From Tetradesmus obliquus (taxonomy: Eukaryota > Chlorophyta > Chlorophyceae > Sphaeropleales > Scenedesmaceae): DNA of 64,000 nt. Numbering within the stretch: the first letter of the stretch is position 1; the number at the start of each line of letters is the position of its first letter. Shown here one piece after another: positions 24,953-37,102 of this stretch. A model generated the notes under the pieces. The model ran no database searches. It was not told where the DNA came from and was given only the letters and a program-made list of their open reading frames with translations. The translations under genes were made by a program, and so were the position numbers. Location of the stretch: assembly GCA_030272155.1 (NCBI GenBank), contig CP126195.1, positions 1,054,001 through 1,118,000 on the forward strand. The letters are read 5' to 3'.

Positions 24953-25616
24953 AGGCCAGCAACCTTGGGCAGCTCTTCCTCAAGCCGGCACCAGTCAGCT
25001 GCATCAGCCATCTCAGCCGCAATGCAGCAGCGGGTGGCGGCGCTGACGGCGGTGCAGCAGGCGGGGACTGGGGCGGCAGTACCAATGATGGGGAGGGTGG
25101 CTGGGGTGGTGATGGCTACGGTGACGATGATGGCGAGTTTGGCAGCGGCGGCGACGGCTACAATGCAGGTGGGTGGTGCTGCTGCCTTTGCTGATGTGTT
25201 TGTGTTTTTCAGCTTCATGTAGTGCCAGCAATCATGTTGATGCAGCAGGCAGCGGCTGGGGCAGCAGCGATGATGAGGAGGGTGGCTGGGGTGGTGATGG
25301 CTACGGCGATGATGATGGCGAATTTGGTGGTGGTGGAGCAGATGGCTACAATGCAGGTAGGTGACCATGAAATCCCTTTTCAGCCTTGTGCCAGCAGTCA
25401 TGTTGGGCCTCTGTTGGCGTTGCAGTGTGCGGGTGTACCTGCCACTTGTGTCAAAGTTGTCCAGTCAAAGCCGCAAACAACGAATGCAGGAGCTCCAGTT
25501 GTGCTGTCTTTGGTTTACGCTTGGTGCTGGCGTCTGCTGCTGCTGCGCGGGAGGCCTGTCTATGGTTCACCCGGCTTCAGCAGCAGCAGCGTGCCTTTTA
25601 TTCACACTGTGTTTTA

Positions 25617-25658
<42 letters not shown>

Positions 25659-26754
25659 GCAGGCGACTTGTCAGTGGGTGACCCAGGCTTCAGCAGCAAC
25701 CTGGGCGCGAGCGAGGAGCCCGGCGGCAGCGAGTGGTGGGGCGCGGAGCACGCGCTGCTGAGTGCGCCCAAGCGCAACGCAGGCCTGGCGGTGAACTTCA
25801 ACCGCGCAGCAAAGCAGGTGAGCTGCAGGGTGGGGTGGGGTGCTGGGCTCATCTGCCATCTCAGCATTGGCATGGTGAGGTCAGCAAAGCATGCAGCAAA
25901 CTTTTTGCCGATCAAGGTAACTTCTGCTTATCTTTGAGCTCCAGTTGGGCCGGGTTGTAAAAACACTCCTTTTTTGCCCTTTGAACCACACGCTCTGCAC
26001 CATGTGCCTTGCTCTACTGCCAATTAACAGCCCCATACTACATTCTTATGCACGCAATCATACTTCAGCAACTGCAACTGCATGCCTGTATGCCTGCCTG
26101 TACTGTTGCGCAAGTTGACATGCGTGCGCTGAAGGATCTGCTGTGAGCATGTGCCACACCACGCACATGCAAGTGCACGCATACACACACCAGCACATGT
26201 GCATTTACCATGCTTAAAACTGTCATATTACACAAGATATTTACGCCTGCTGTTGCTGCTGCTGCTGTGTACTTGTGTAACTGTTCAGGTTGACGTGCGT
26301 GCCCTGAAGGACCTGCTGTGGGACAGCCTGGTCACCGCCAACTCACTATCTTCACTATCGAAGAACTTTCTGTCGCACAACACGGCTGCATCACCGCTGC
26401 CCGTACTGCTGCTGCGTATATGCTGCGCAGGTTGACGTGCGTGCCCTCAAGGATCTGCTTTGGGACAGCTTGGTCACGGCCAACACGCGCAAAACATCTG
26501 CCGCCCACAACGAGGACAGCAGCAGCAGCATGGACACAGACGCAGCTGCAGCTGCAGCACCCGGCTCCCAGCAGCCAACCATTCCTTTCCAGGAGGTGAT
26601 TGTGAGTGTGCCGCAGCGCAGCGCTGCCGGCAGCTTGGAAGACGTGTCTGTGCACATGTGCTTCATCTGCCTGCTGCACCTGGCGAACGAGAAGGGGCTG
26701 GTCATAAAGGCGCAGGAGGACCTGGCCACGCTCAACATCTCAAACGTGGCTTGA
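20584..26754 (+). CDS. CAPH: Condensin complex subunit 2 (CAP-H, kleisin)
   Basis: The kleisin that bridges SMC2 and SMC4 in condensin and drives mitotic chromosome compaction. Eleven exons: 20584-20670, 20755-20810, 21061-21416, 21971-22228, 22455-22787, 23035-23489, 23870-24081, 24362-24503, 24955-25168, 25663-25817, 26431-26754; all phases match and the sum is 863 residues plus TGA. Family blocks in order: NDDAAEKASVRRK; FEQCIKLAAENKITDKNVW with DAGVTIYSKRVD (SMC2-binding end); VDPLFHKMSALFDEGGAKG; IDFESLPELP; LLPQDLHYQASNLGQLFLKP; VNFNRAAKQVDVRALKDLLW; and the winged-helix end FICLLHLANEKGL. Length is near that of animal and plant CAP-H, with added Gln, Ala and Asp/Glu tracts. The start is the first ATG; exon 1 ends exactly at a phase-0 donor. 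Several introns hold partial exon copies. Confidence 0.95.
21400..21616 (+). repeat. Three tandem copies of the exon 3 end of CAP-H
   Basis: A unit of about 95-100 bp ending GCAGCAGAG before GTGAGAGG (real donor 21417), GTAAGAGG (about 21508) and GTGACAGC (about 21609). Confidence 0.9.
23746..23935 (+). repeat. Duplicated start of CAP-H exon 7
   Basis: The acceptor and AAEADEVLxAEALQQLLGG coding segment is present at 23746-23806 (ghost, soon followed by a stop) and at 23870 (real). Confidence 0.95.
24465..24890 (+). repeat. Copies of the exon 8 end of CAP-H
   Basis: The segment coding APTLLPQDLHYQ with donor (24467-24510) has diverged copies at about 24578-24616, 24720-24750 and 24850-24887 (the last reads APTLLPEDQHFH). 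Confidence 0.8.
25040..25360 (+). repeat. Duplicated acidic Gly/Asp exon of CAP-H
   Basis: GGWGGDGYGDDDGEFG plus the GYNAG end and donor are coded in the real exon (to 25168) and again at 25265-25357, where the segment is also open and has a GTAGGTGA donor. Confidence 0.9.
26115..26480 (+). repeat. Three copies of the last CAP-H exon start
   Basis: The segment coding VDVRALKDLLW occurs at about 26116-26144, 26289-26345 and 26431 (real). The second is preceded by a TTCAG acceptor. Confidence 0.95.
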
Positions 26755-27530
26755 TTTGTACTGCCAGCTGCAGTGGCTGCTACGTGTGGTGTTGGGTTAT
26801 CTACATGTCATCAGCAGTACCGCAGTGGTGGGCGGCAGCTGTGGGAGCAGGACCTGGCCACGCTCGGCGTTGCACATGAAACGCCAACTGAAGTGGTGGC
26901 AATGATGACAGCTCAAGCTGCTGGTCATTCAAAGTATTACAGCATGGCGTGATGTGTCACTACTGCAGTGCCATTCCCTCAGTGAGGAATAGCTGTGTGT
27001 GCGCTGATGTTGCGGGATGTCAAGTGTGACGGTACGATACATCGGTGTAACTGGACCATCTGCATGACATCAGCAGGCTCTGACAGGAGCGGCATGTAGT
27101 GTAAAAGTCCTGCTGGATACCACACTGTCAAAAGCACAATGCAAGCACAATGCATGGGCGAGGTTACGGGCGTGTAACTTTCACCGGCTAGTGCCACTGC
27201 CGCTGGCGCCAGCCTGAAAGTCCTGGTCAAGAGATACTCTGGCCTGGCCGGAAGCGGACCGGCGACGAGACATAATGCGCTCTTGAGTCATTGGGCCGCT
27301 CAAGTGCATTGATAGGCTGCACTCTGGCAGGCACACCTCATGCCGACTGCATCTACTGCAGCCCCATGTGGAGTGCTGCACGGTGCATGGCCAAAGTACC
27401 ACCATCATCACTTTGGTTGTGTTATATGACAGGAACACAGTCAATGGCAGACTCAATCTGCAACAATTGGATCCATCAACTTCACTTCACCACGTTTGCA
27501 ATCAAGCCATAGCAACAACGCAGCCGCTGC
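26755..27530. other. Convergent intergenic region after CAP-H
   Basis: No gene is seen. A short echo of the CAP-H C-terminal coding (GACCTGGCCACGCTC) lies near 26850, so the tandem copying extends past the stop. A TGTAA word at about 27047 could be the CAP-H polyadenylation signal. Confidence 0.5.
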
Positions 27531-27544
27531 AGCATGCCTAGCAG

Positions 27545-28085
27545 CAGGCGCACAAGCACCTCAGGTGCATGCTACATGCTGCGCACGCGCTACAGCTTGG
27601 AATCTGTGCCGCTCTCTTGCTCCTGCAACTCTGCTGGTACTGGCTCCGAGCCAGCAGCGGCTGCTGGCCCTGTCGCTGCTGCTGCTGGCACTGCAGAACG
27701 TCCTGGCCATGCTGCTGCTCCTGCTGCCGCGAGTGCCACCTGTTCAGTGTAGTCCGGCACCTCTCATCTTGACTACACGTGCTGCATCCCAAAGAGGAGA
27801 GCTCTATGGCGCCTTGCCATCGTACCTTTTAGGTAACAGCAGGGGCACAGGCAGCTGCATGCTGTGCAAACCCTACAGCTTAGACTGTGTGTCGCTCTCT
27901 CGCTCCTGCAGCTCTGCTGGTGCTGGCTCTGCTGCTGGCCCCGCTGCTGCTGCTGCCGCTGGTCCTGCAAGACCCGGCCCTGCTGCTGCTGCTGCTGCCA
28001 GTGCCACCTGTCCAATGTAGTCCAGCACTGTGTGGCTTTTTTGCAGCAGGTGTGGCAGCGCCAGCAGCGCATAGCAGTGGCACTC
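27545..28085 (-). repeat. Duplicated last hydrolase exon plus flank
   Basis: The 3' part of the last exon and its downstream flank (27860-28085) is repeated in diverged form at 27545-27800, beyond the stop codon. Confidence 0.85.
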
Positions 28086-28119
28086 CCCCGGCTCCTCGTG
28101 ATACTGCACCGGCACGCCT

Positions 28120-28179
<60 letters not shown>

Positions 28180-31100
28180 ATGCAGGCAGCATGCTAGTCA
28201 GCAGCAGAAGCAAGGCTTAATTCACCAACCGCACAGATGATCATCTTCTTTGTCGTGCTGTTGTGTTAGAATCTACATAATGACACCTCTTCTGCCAGGC
28301 AGGAACCGGCAGGCACACAGCTTGCCGAGCACTTTTTAAAACCCACAAGCGAACCCAGCTGCAAGCATCCTGCATATCCCCAGTAAGAGATTGATCCTCA
28401 CCTGCTGCCTTGACCTTTCCTGCAAAGGCAGCAATGTCGGGCCGCATCAGCTCTGCTCCGCCAGCACCACCAGCAACGTTCAGGCACCAACCACAACACA
28501 GGCAGAATAAGCAACTAGGCCCTCACCTGCTGCCTTGACTTTGGCTGCAAAGGAGGCGATGTTGGGCCGCATCAGCTCCGTGCCCCCAGCCACCACCAGC
28601 AACCTTCAGGCAACAAACAATAAACACACAATGCGCCGCTGCCTCCTCACCTGCTGCTTTGACCTTTGCTGCAAAGGCAGCGATGTCTGACCGCATCAGC
28701 TCCGCGCCCCCAGCCACCACCAGCAACCTTAAGGCAACAAACGACAACCAGCACATGCGCTTCTGGCTGCTCACCTGCTGCTTTCACCTTGGCTGCAAAT
28801 GCAGCAATGTCTGGCCGCATCAGCTCCGCGCCCCCAGCCACCACCATCATGCCCCGCTGGCTGAGGCCGCTGAGGTCGGGCAGCAGCGCGGGTGACACCA
28901 GCGGGTGACACAGCAGCGCAGGGTCCTGCAGGATGTTCAAGCAACAGCAAGCATGTTATATCATGCAGCAGCGCTGGTGACACCAACGGGTGACACAGCA
29001 GCGCAGGGTCCTGCAGATTACAAGCAACAGCGTACAGCAGGATAATTCATGTGTGTGTCGAGTTGGGCAGCAGTGAAAGTGACACCAGCACGCAGCGCAG
29101 CAGCGCAGGGTCCTGCAGGTGAACAAGCAACAGCAGACAGCAGGACAGTCATGTGCATGTCAAGACGGGCAGCAGCGCCGGTGACACCAGCGGGTGGCAC
29201 AGCAGCGCAGGGTCCTGCAGGATTTCAAGCAACAGCAAGCAGCAGCAGAGTTTATGTAGAGAGCAAGCAGCAGGAGAGTTTTTGTGTGTGCATGTTGGGA
29301 CATTCAGCAGTGAGGGTGACACCAGCAGGTGGCGCAGCAGCACAGGGTCCAGCAAAGCAACGAGCAAGCAGCAGGCTACATAAATAGTACACTGTTGCTA
29401 GTTGGTTTTCCCTTTGTGCATGGCTGCAAAGGCTGCACTCTGTTTTTGCACTCAGCGGCCGGCTGTTATAGCTGTGTAACATCAAGAAATCATTACCTTG
29501 AACTTTTAGCATCCTCCCGTGCAGGTAGTGGGGCAGCTAGCTGCATTTCTTGCAAGCACCTGCTCCACTACCTGCACGTGAGGACGCTGCTCAGAGCAGC
29601 GGCCGCCAGCTGTCACATGCAATTCAAAATATGTTATAACAGTCACAAAATAACATATCACAAATAATCGTAAAACCAGCATCCTCACGTGCAGGTAGTG
29701 GTGGATGTTGTCAGCCACAGCTGATCCCGGCAGGTAGTCAAACCAGCCGGCAGCAGCAGCAGCAGCAGCGCCAGCCTTACTTCTGTGTGCAGACCACACT
29801 GCCTTCAGTTCTCCTGCAAGGCCGAGCAGCAGCTGCAGGGTCCCCGCAGGGCCTCCCACCTGATGCTGCTGCTGCTGCTGCTTTGACAGGTGCTGCTGCT
29901 GGTGGTGGTGCTGCTGAATCTGCTGCTTGAGCTCGCTGAAGGAAGCAAACTGTAGTCCGTCACCACTACTGCTGTTGCTGTTTTCCTGCTGCTGCTGCTG
30001 TGTCGTGTTAGCAACAGCCTTCTCGCCGCCAGTTGCTGCTGCTGCATCACCATCTTCTACATCAATGTGGCTGCTGACAGGCTCTCCCCGGGCAAACGCT
30101 GACGTGTCGCTCATGTTCACCGCAGGCGACAGCAGCAGCAGCGCCTCAGGCTGCTGCTGCAGCGCTGCCAGCCGCTGCTGCTCCCTCAGCAAAGCTAGCC
30201 CAGTCAGCACACAGTTGCCGCCTGCTGAATCGCCAGCTGCAGCAAGCACAAAGGCAGCATGGAAAAAGGCGGATAGCAGAGTGCAGGAACAACAGCAGCA
30301 GCAGCAGCGCGCCGAGCACAGCAAGAACGTCAGATAGCAATGCAGGAATTTGGTGTTGTTGCGGCTAGCGCTTCAGGCTTTATACAGGCTGCTGCTGCAG
30401 CGCTGCCAGCCGCCGCTGCTCCCTCAGCATTGCCAGCCCAGTGAGCACACAGGTGCCGTCCGCGGAGCAGGGGTTGGCAAAAGCACCATAGGGCAGCGCA
30501 GCACGCTGGTGTCGCTGCTAGCAGTCCTCAGCAAGCTTGCAGAGAGCAGGCGTGCAGAGAGCTCTTTAGCAGACCTGAGGTTGCTGCAGCAACACAAACG
30601 AGCTGCAGCGCAGAAGCCAAGAAGCGAATTCAAGTACACTGAGCGCAATACATTGTGTTTCTGACCCTCGATAAATTCTGATCCTCAAACATTTCTTTCA
30701 AACAAAATTCAAACGGCTCACCCAGGATGTATGGTGCTGTCTCTCCCGACTCATTCGCCAGCCACTCAATCACGTCAGCTGCTGCCTCCACAGCTGCAGG
30801 GAAGGGGTGCTCTGCATACAGGCACAGCGGCACGGCAATTTGGCAGGATTGTTGAACATGCGCCCTGAAAAGCAGCCAGAGGGGCCCGATGCAGCGACAC
30901 CGCGTCAGCGAAAGCAACCAGTTAAGCTCACATAGTTGATGGACATTTGAAGCCGCAAAGTAAGACAGGTGGGCTTTTTGTGGCAGGCATGGACACCAGA
31001 CTGCCTAGTGTTGCAAGATGAACACAATCTTAGTATAAAATCTTAGTAAAATCACGTCAGCTGCAGCTTCCACAGCTGCAGGGAAGGGGTGCTCTGCATG

Positions 31101-32621
31101 GCGCCCAAAGACAGCAGCCAAGATGCGAATGAGCAAGGAAGTCTATGGCGATGAGTGGAACATTCATGCAGCAACAGTAGCTGATGTTTGCAGTGTTGCC
31201 TGGCGGCCAGCTGTCATTCGTGCATGTGACCTGCCTGTGGCAGCACTCAAGCTCTTCGATAATGCAGGACCACTGCTAAAACGTAGGACACTGTGTAGGA
31301 TGACATGAGATTCCTGTACCCTCTCACCTGGTGCGACTGGGTAGTCCACGCTGAGTATGCAAGCAGTGATAGCATGCGCTACATCGTAAACTGTAGAAAT
31401 GACTTTCAAGCTGTGAAGAAGAGCTGCCTGCTGCACCCACCTGGTGCCAGGGGGTAGTCCACGCTGAGGATGCAAGCAGTGATAGCATGTGTTACATCAT
31501 CGTCTATAGTCGAAGTAACTTCTATGCTGTGAACAAGACCTGCTTGCGCTCCCCACCTGGTGCCAGGGTAGTCCACGCTGAGTACGTACACAGAAACAAA
31601 GTTTTAACTTTTGGCGACATTTGAAACATTTGAAACGTGCTGTGACAGCTGCCGGTGTTTGTGCACCTGCCATCTCGCCTCACCTGGAGCCAGTGGGTAG
31701 TCCACGCTGAGGATGCACGCAGTGATAGCATGTGCTACGTTGTCAATAACAAACAGAACTTTTTTGCTGTGAAGAAGAGCTGCCTGCTGCACCCACCTGG
31801 TGCCAGGGGGTAGTCCACGCTGAGGATGCTGCAACTGATGCCTGCTGCAGCCAGCTTGTGCAGCCAGTAGGCATGCGTGCCCAGGTACATCAGCGCGTCA
31901 CCCGCAACAAAGGCGCCACCTGCAGCAGTGGTAGCAGGTGCACGGGGGCCGAGCTAACAGCTAGATGTAATTGGCATGCAGTGATGAGTGTTCGGCCTCT
32001 GTCTACTTGCGCCTTCAACAAGAAACACGCAAGCCAGAGCGCTTGTGGCAGCTGTTTACTGTGATACAGGCTGCAAGATTACACTTCTCCTCACTCTCTT
32101 TGAATGATACTATGTCGCAGTAATCACTACTGCATGGCATGCCAGGGCACCACCTGCCGCTCCCCCTTCTACCCAAACGCGCTGCACTGTATGCCCACAC
32201 GAGATGCATTGCCTGCTCTCACCATGAAAGAAAACAAGGTTGATGCACGCACGCGGCTGCCTCTCAACGCACACCCCAGAACCAAACCGCTCCAAATCAG
32301 CTGCCGCTCTCACCATGGAAGAACACCATGTTGACGCGTGCTCGCGGCTGCTGCGGCTCCTTCTCAGGCGGCAGCCTTATCCACACGGCACTGCAGGGGC
32401 CCGCAGCCAGGCGCTGCACCTGCACCGGCACCCAGGCCTGCAGCTCGCCCACAGCACCAAAGAATCCGCGCCACGCTGACACCTGCACCAGCAGCAGCAG
32501 CAGCAGCAGATGAGGAGCTCTGTGGTATCAACGTTTGACATTTGTTTGTTTGGCGTTTGCACCGGCACCCAGGCCTGCAGCTCACCCACAGCACCAAAGA
32601 ACCCACGCCACGCCGACACCT

Positions 32622-32653
<32 letters not shown>

Positions 32654-33452
32654 TTTGCCTGTTTGTTGCAACAGCACAAGTCCATGATTAAGTTCCAGAC
32701 AGCCCCCGCGCTGCCAGATCATTCGCAGCGGGCATGAGCCCAGCTGTGAGATGCAATGAACGTGTATTGCACGGCACAGCAGCGCATGCTTAGCTGTCCA
32801 GAGGCTGGATGCTGCACGTTCCACTGCATCCCTGGCAGAGGAGGATTCAAGGTGTGTGTGCGCAGCAGCGCTGGCAGTGGTGTGTGCAAGGCCCTGACGC
32901 ACCTGCCTACTCTGCAGGATGCCAAACATGAGCGTGCACAGCAGCTCCTGCAAGCACAGCGGACACAGCAGGGGCAAGGAGCACAGCGCCGCGCAGCAGA
33001 AGGCAATCGTAGTTCTTGTGTGTGATCATGATGCAGTTTCAGCCACCTGGCAGCATCAATGATACTAGAGGATCAGTACAAGCTTGCAGAACCTTAATTG
33101 ATTGAGTGCATGCATGTTCGCCCTTTGCTGACTATGAAACTTCGCACAAATCTGCTCCCTCTGTAACTCAGCAACAGCAGTAGCTGCTGCTACTGTTGAA
33201 AGCTGTGCAGCTGCTGACTTCCTGAATATCAGTGCTTCTGTATCCCACCTGTTCCAGTGGCCATCCTAGGGGGTGCTTGATCACTATCCTCAGGAAAGGA
33301 GACAGCAGCAGGCGCACTAAGCGCTGAACAATGTGGATGGTCAGCTTGAGGTTGTTGATGAAGCCCAATCGCTCTTCATCAAGCTGCTTGTAGAATAAGC
33401 ATCCGTTTGCTATCTTGAGTACAGCTTGCAGAGCCGTGGGCCGCTTGTCCAT
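27873..33452 (-). CDS. HSL-family alpha/beta hydrolase (lipase or carboxylesterase)
   Basis: A serine hydrolase of the hormone-sensitive-lipase group; substrate unknown, probably an acyl ester or lipid. Exons I can fix on the minus strand: 33452-33249 (N-terminus), one ending at 32903 whose start is unclear, 32482-32314, 31919-31797, 30811-30722, 30236-29689, 28925-28775, 28117-27873; the last six join in one frame. The oxyanion motif HGGG is built across the 32314/31919 junction, followed by SVDYPLAPEHPFPAAV, the nucleophile elbow GDSAGG (about 30234), HPLVSPALLPDL, VVAGGAELMRPD (likely acid residue) and GECHCYAL (likely catalytic His). The N-terminal exons are hydrophobic and may be membrane-bound. 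Exon 30236-29689 carries a long Gln/His/Ser-rich insertion. The C-terminal tail is Ala-rich. Confidence 0.88.
28395..28865 (-). repeat. Four copies of a hydrolase exon end with donor
   Basis: The segment coding GGAELMRPDIAAFAAKVKAA and its GTGAG donor occurs at about 28775-28840 (real), 28650-28715, 28527-28590 and 28402-28465. Period is about 125 bp. Confidence 0.95.
28900..29360 (-). repeat. Five copies of the same exon's start with acceptor
   Basis: CTGCAG followed by GACCCTGCGCTGCTG and part of HPLVSPAL coding occurs at about 28890-28931 (real), 28965-29015, 29070-29120, 29165-29222 and 29300-29355. Period is about 110 bp. Confidence 0.9.
31320..31830 (-). repeat. Five copies of the DYPLAPG exon end with donor
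   Basis: The segment coding ILSVDYPLAPG plus the GTGGGT or GTGAGG donor occurs at about 31791-31830 (real), 31683-31718, 31553-31585, 31436-31473 and 31326-31363. Confidence 0.95.
32210..32640 (-). repeat. Copies of both edges of hydrolase exon 32482-32314
   Basis: The exon start (VSAWRGFFGAVGELQAWVPV coding) is copied at about 32623-32560, and the exon end (VNxVFFH plus GTGAGA) is copied at about 32265-32216. Confidence 0.9.
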
Positions 33453-34809
33453 GCTTGCAACTGTCTGGTACTGCTGGTGGTTGCTGCTGCTGTCGACGAC
33501 ACCTGCTGCGGCTATGCAGGCTATTACACCAGTTGAAGTTTTTAAGATATCTGCCTTTTACCTAGGCCGACGGCGATCTGCGTGTACGTGCGGATGGAAA
33601 AGGCAGTTGAACGATGGGCCTGCGCAGAGCTGCAGCAACGCCTTCAAACCGAGCTTGACACGGTGAATGTTTTGGTCTTTAGCATCGATAAACGTGTCCG
33701 CGGCGGAAGTATCATTGGGCTCATGACGGAGGTTGTCAGCCAATGTTGGACCAAAACCTGGAGTCACCAGCAGTACACTTGCCGTGCATGTTACACGGTG
33801 TATTGCTCGCCACGTTTCACCATCAACCAACACAACGTGATCTGCTTGAGGCCCGGAACGCTTTGATGAGCTACAACCAGCACAAAAACACTGCCAAACA
33901 TGCAAGAGATTATCCTTAAAGGGCTGGCCCAGCCCAGTGGGCAATGCCGCTGTCTAGACAGCACTGCCATCACTGATGGCTTGCAGACGACTGCTCATGA
34001 CTGCTCTGCTGACAGGCAGCCTCAGCAGCAGCAAACTTTAGCAGCAGCACCAGCATGGCAAACCACCAGTCACTTGCAGCTGGAATGTTCCAGCAGTGGT
34101 GCATGCTCAACCAACACAATCCGGCGTACAGACCAGGCTTACGACACAGATCCCCATGCCAACACACAGCAAGCCAGCTGCGGCAGCAAGGAAACCAACA
34201 CAACTGCAAATGGCAAGCATCCTGCATGCCTGCATGCTGCACAATGCCTGAGGCCACTGTTACTCGTTGTTATTGACAGACAGACAGCATGGGCTGCACA
34301 GTACGGGCAATCACACCGAGGCGAGGCAGTTCCGCAATGTAATGCACATGCCGCAGCAACTCACGTGCTGATGCTGATCCAGGCACCATAGCACAGCCGA
34401 GCAGCGATGTGCTCAGCAGCGCAACAGCACACTTATTTATATCCGCTGCCCCACTCACAAGCGACGCCTGCCACTCTCCAACAATAACAAACAACGAGGG
34501 CTCACGCCAATGGCCGCTGTGCTTGCTCCTCCACCTTACGTGCCAGCAGCACAGGCAGTGCCAGCGCCTGCCACCCACCACGTTGCACCGGCAACAATTC
34601 ACAACACCAGACTCTGAACATTAGATGCATCGCTCGGTCAAGATGACACCGCCAGCTGACCCTACCGCGGGTTGCCCTGCATCAGATGGCGCAGCTGGAT
34701 GCAGCAGAGTGCATCCTCAAGCTGCTGCTGCCGCTGCTGCTGCAGCTGCTCAGTGGTGCCACAAAGTGCTTCTGCACCTTCAAGCTGCTGCTGCTGCTGC
34801 TGCTGCTGC
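33453..34809. other. Gene-poor interval with two unassigned minus-strand open frames
   Basis: Open stretches at 33944-33558 (128 codons) and 34602-34270 (ending ELPRLGVIARTVQPMLSVCQ) show no motif I know and no clear splice partners. They could be parts of a diverged gene between the hydrolase and the DUF155 gene, or chance frames. Confidence 0.35.
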
Positions 34810-35164
34810 TCAGTGGTGCCCCCCTGGGCTGATGAAGCCGATGAGGCCAGCCACCTGCAGGCAGCCAATGACCACCTGCAGCAGCAGCAGGAGGAGACGA
34901 AAGGCAAGCCGGAGAAGAGTGAGTACACAGATCCGCACAGGGTTGCACCTGCTGCACGTACACGCACATCAGCCCTGAAAGGCAACTGCAAACCATGCTG
35001 CTGCCAACATCAGCCATGCAACAACAGCAGTCTCTGAGACAGACAGTTATGCCGCCCCAACAGCAGATACACAGTGGGGTCACAAGTGCCCATGGGTCAC
35101 ACACATCCATGAGCGTTGTGCAAGATGTCGTGCAAGCTGTTGTGCCTGCACAGCAGCAGCAGCT

Positions 35165-35200
<36 letters not shown>

Positions 35201-35564
35201 CTTGAACCCACCGCCGCCACGATGAGCCAGATGACGATCCACTCCAGCCGAGCTGATGCATTCACCCAACCAGCCACAATCATCCTTGTCACACAACATA
35301 CATGACCAATATCTGCACCATGCCAGCCATGCACCCACCGCCGCCACGATGAGCCAGATGACGATCCACTCCAGGCGCGACATGTGCTGGTTGTTCTGGT
35401 GGTCGCGCACCATCTCCAGCATCTCCTGCAGCACGCCGTACCTGGTGGTGGCAGCAGCAGCAGCAGCAGTGGCGACAGCAGCAGCAGTGTTTGCATTTGG
35501 ATGCATATTGGTTGTTCTGGTGGTCACGCACCATCTCCAGCATCTCCTGCAGCACGCCATACCT

Positions 35565-35603
<39 letters not shown>

Positions 35604-37051
35604 GTGTTTGCATTTGGATGCATAGTGGTTGGGGAGTGGGTCACGCACCATCTCCAGGTTTCTCCTGCAGCACGCCGTACCTGCAGCAGCAGCAGCAGCA
35701 GTGGCGACAGCAGCAGCAGTGTTTGCATTTGGATGCATATTGGTTGTTCTGGTGGTCACGCACCATCTCCAGCATCTCCTGCAGCACGCCATACCTGCAG
35801 CAGCAGCAGCAGCAGCGGTGTTTGCATTTGGATGCATAGTGGTTGGGGAGTGGGTCACGCACCATCTCCAGAATCTCCTGCAGCACGCCGTACCTGCAGC
35901 AGCAGCAGCAGCAGTGGCGACAGCAGCAGCAGTGTTTGCATTTGGATGCATATTGGTTGTTCTGGTGGTCGCGCACCATCTCCAGCATCTCCTGCACACG
36001 CCGTACCTGGTGGTGGCAGCACCAGCAGCAGCATGTGGAGTTGTTGCAAGGCGTGCACTAGCCTGCAGTGACAGCAGTAACCGTAGCAGCAGCAGCAGCA
36101 GCAGCGCGCCTGCATATTTATCCAGCACATTGCTGCAGGTGATCGGCACATGAGCAGGCAGCTGCAGAATTCCTGTAGCTGAAGACAGGCCGACCAGCCA
36201 GCCCCTGCAAGGTGCACTTCTGGAGGTCAAACTGCAGATGCGCCTGACCGTGTGTTGAGCACCTCCACTCTGGTATGGAGCTCCAGGTACTCATGGTACC
36301 CCAAAACCCCATAACACCAACAACCCTAAACCCCCTGGCGGCCGTAAAGCCTGTAATTAAACCATGAACCCTCACCGTGTGTTGAGCACCTCCACTCGTG
36401 TGTCCAGCTCCAGGTACTCACACACACGCTTGTGCAGCACCTGCATGCAGCAGTTGAACACAGCACGAGGCAATATTTGCATATGCGACGTGAGCCGATA
36501 CATGTACATGTACCGCAGCAATACATACATGCCGCACCGCACGCGAATGCTGCAAGAAGCAGCCCGGCAGATGGGCAACCTTGACGTTTCACTACACGGA
36601 ACCCCAGTAATAGCTGTTGACCCAGCAGGTCACCACAGCAGGCAACCCGCTGACAAGGCACTGCATAACAATGTGTAATGTGACAGCACACATCAGCAGC
36701 TTGCACTGCTGCACAGCCTCGCACCTGCAGGTGGTCTGGCGAGCTCTAGAAAAAACTCTGGCATGTCAAGCCCCACCCTCGAGCGCTCACCACACTCCCA
36801 CATTCCACACCAGCAACACACATGCAACCCCTGTGCAGTCGCCACTGCAGATGGTCTATGAGGCTGCTTCAGCACCGTCATGGCTGCAGCTGCAAAAGAA
36901 CGCTGCCAGTATGCACCAAAAAGTGTACACGCAACATAGCTTTTGCAGCCTCGCACCTGCAGGTGGTCTGGTGCGCTCCAGAAGAACTCGGGCACGTCCA
37001 GCACCACACCCAGCAGGTTCACCGCACTGCGCTGCAGGAACACCTGCGGGG

Positions 37052-37102
<51 letters not shown>

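Noticed and set aside
27181-27456. 91-codon minus-strand frame after CAP-H
   Set aside because: No motif, no splice partner and no low-complexity pattern typical of genes here; treated as chance.
28395-29360. Evenly spaced repeats suggestive of a CRISPR array
   Set aside because: The repeats are copies of hydrolase exon edges with splice sites, in a eukaryotic intron.
34995-36153. Plus-strand Gln/Ser-rich frames across the DUF155 array
   Set aside because: They are antisense to the repeated exon 10 copies and CAG runs.
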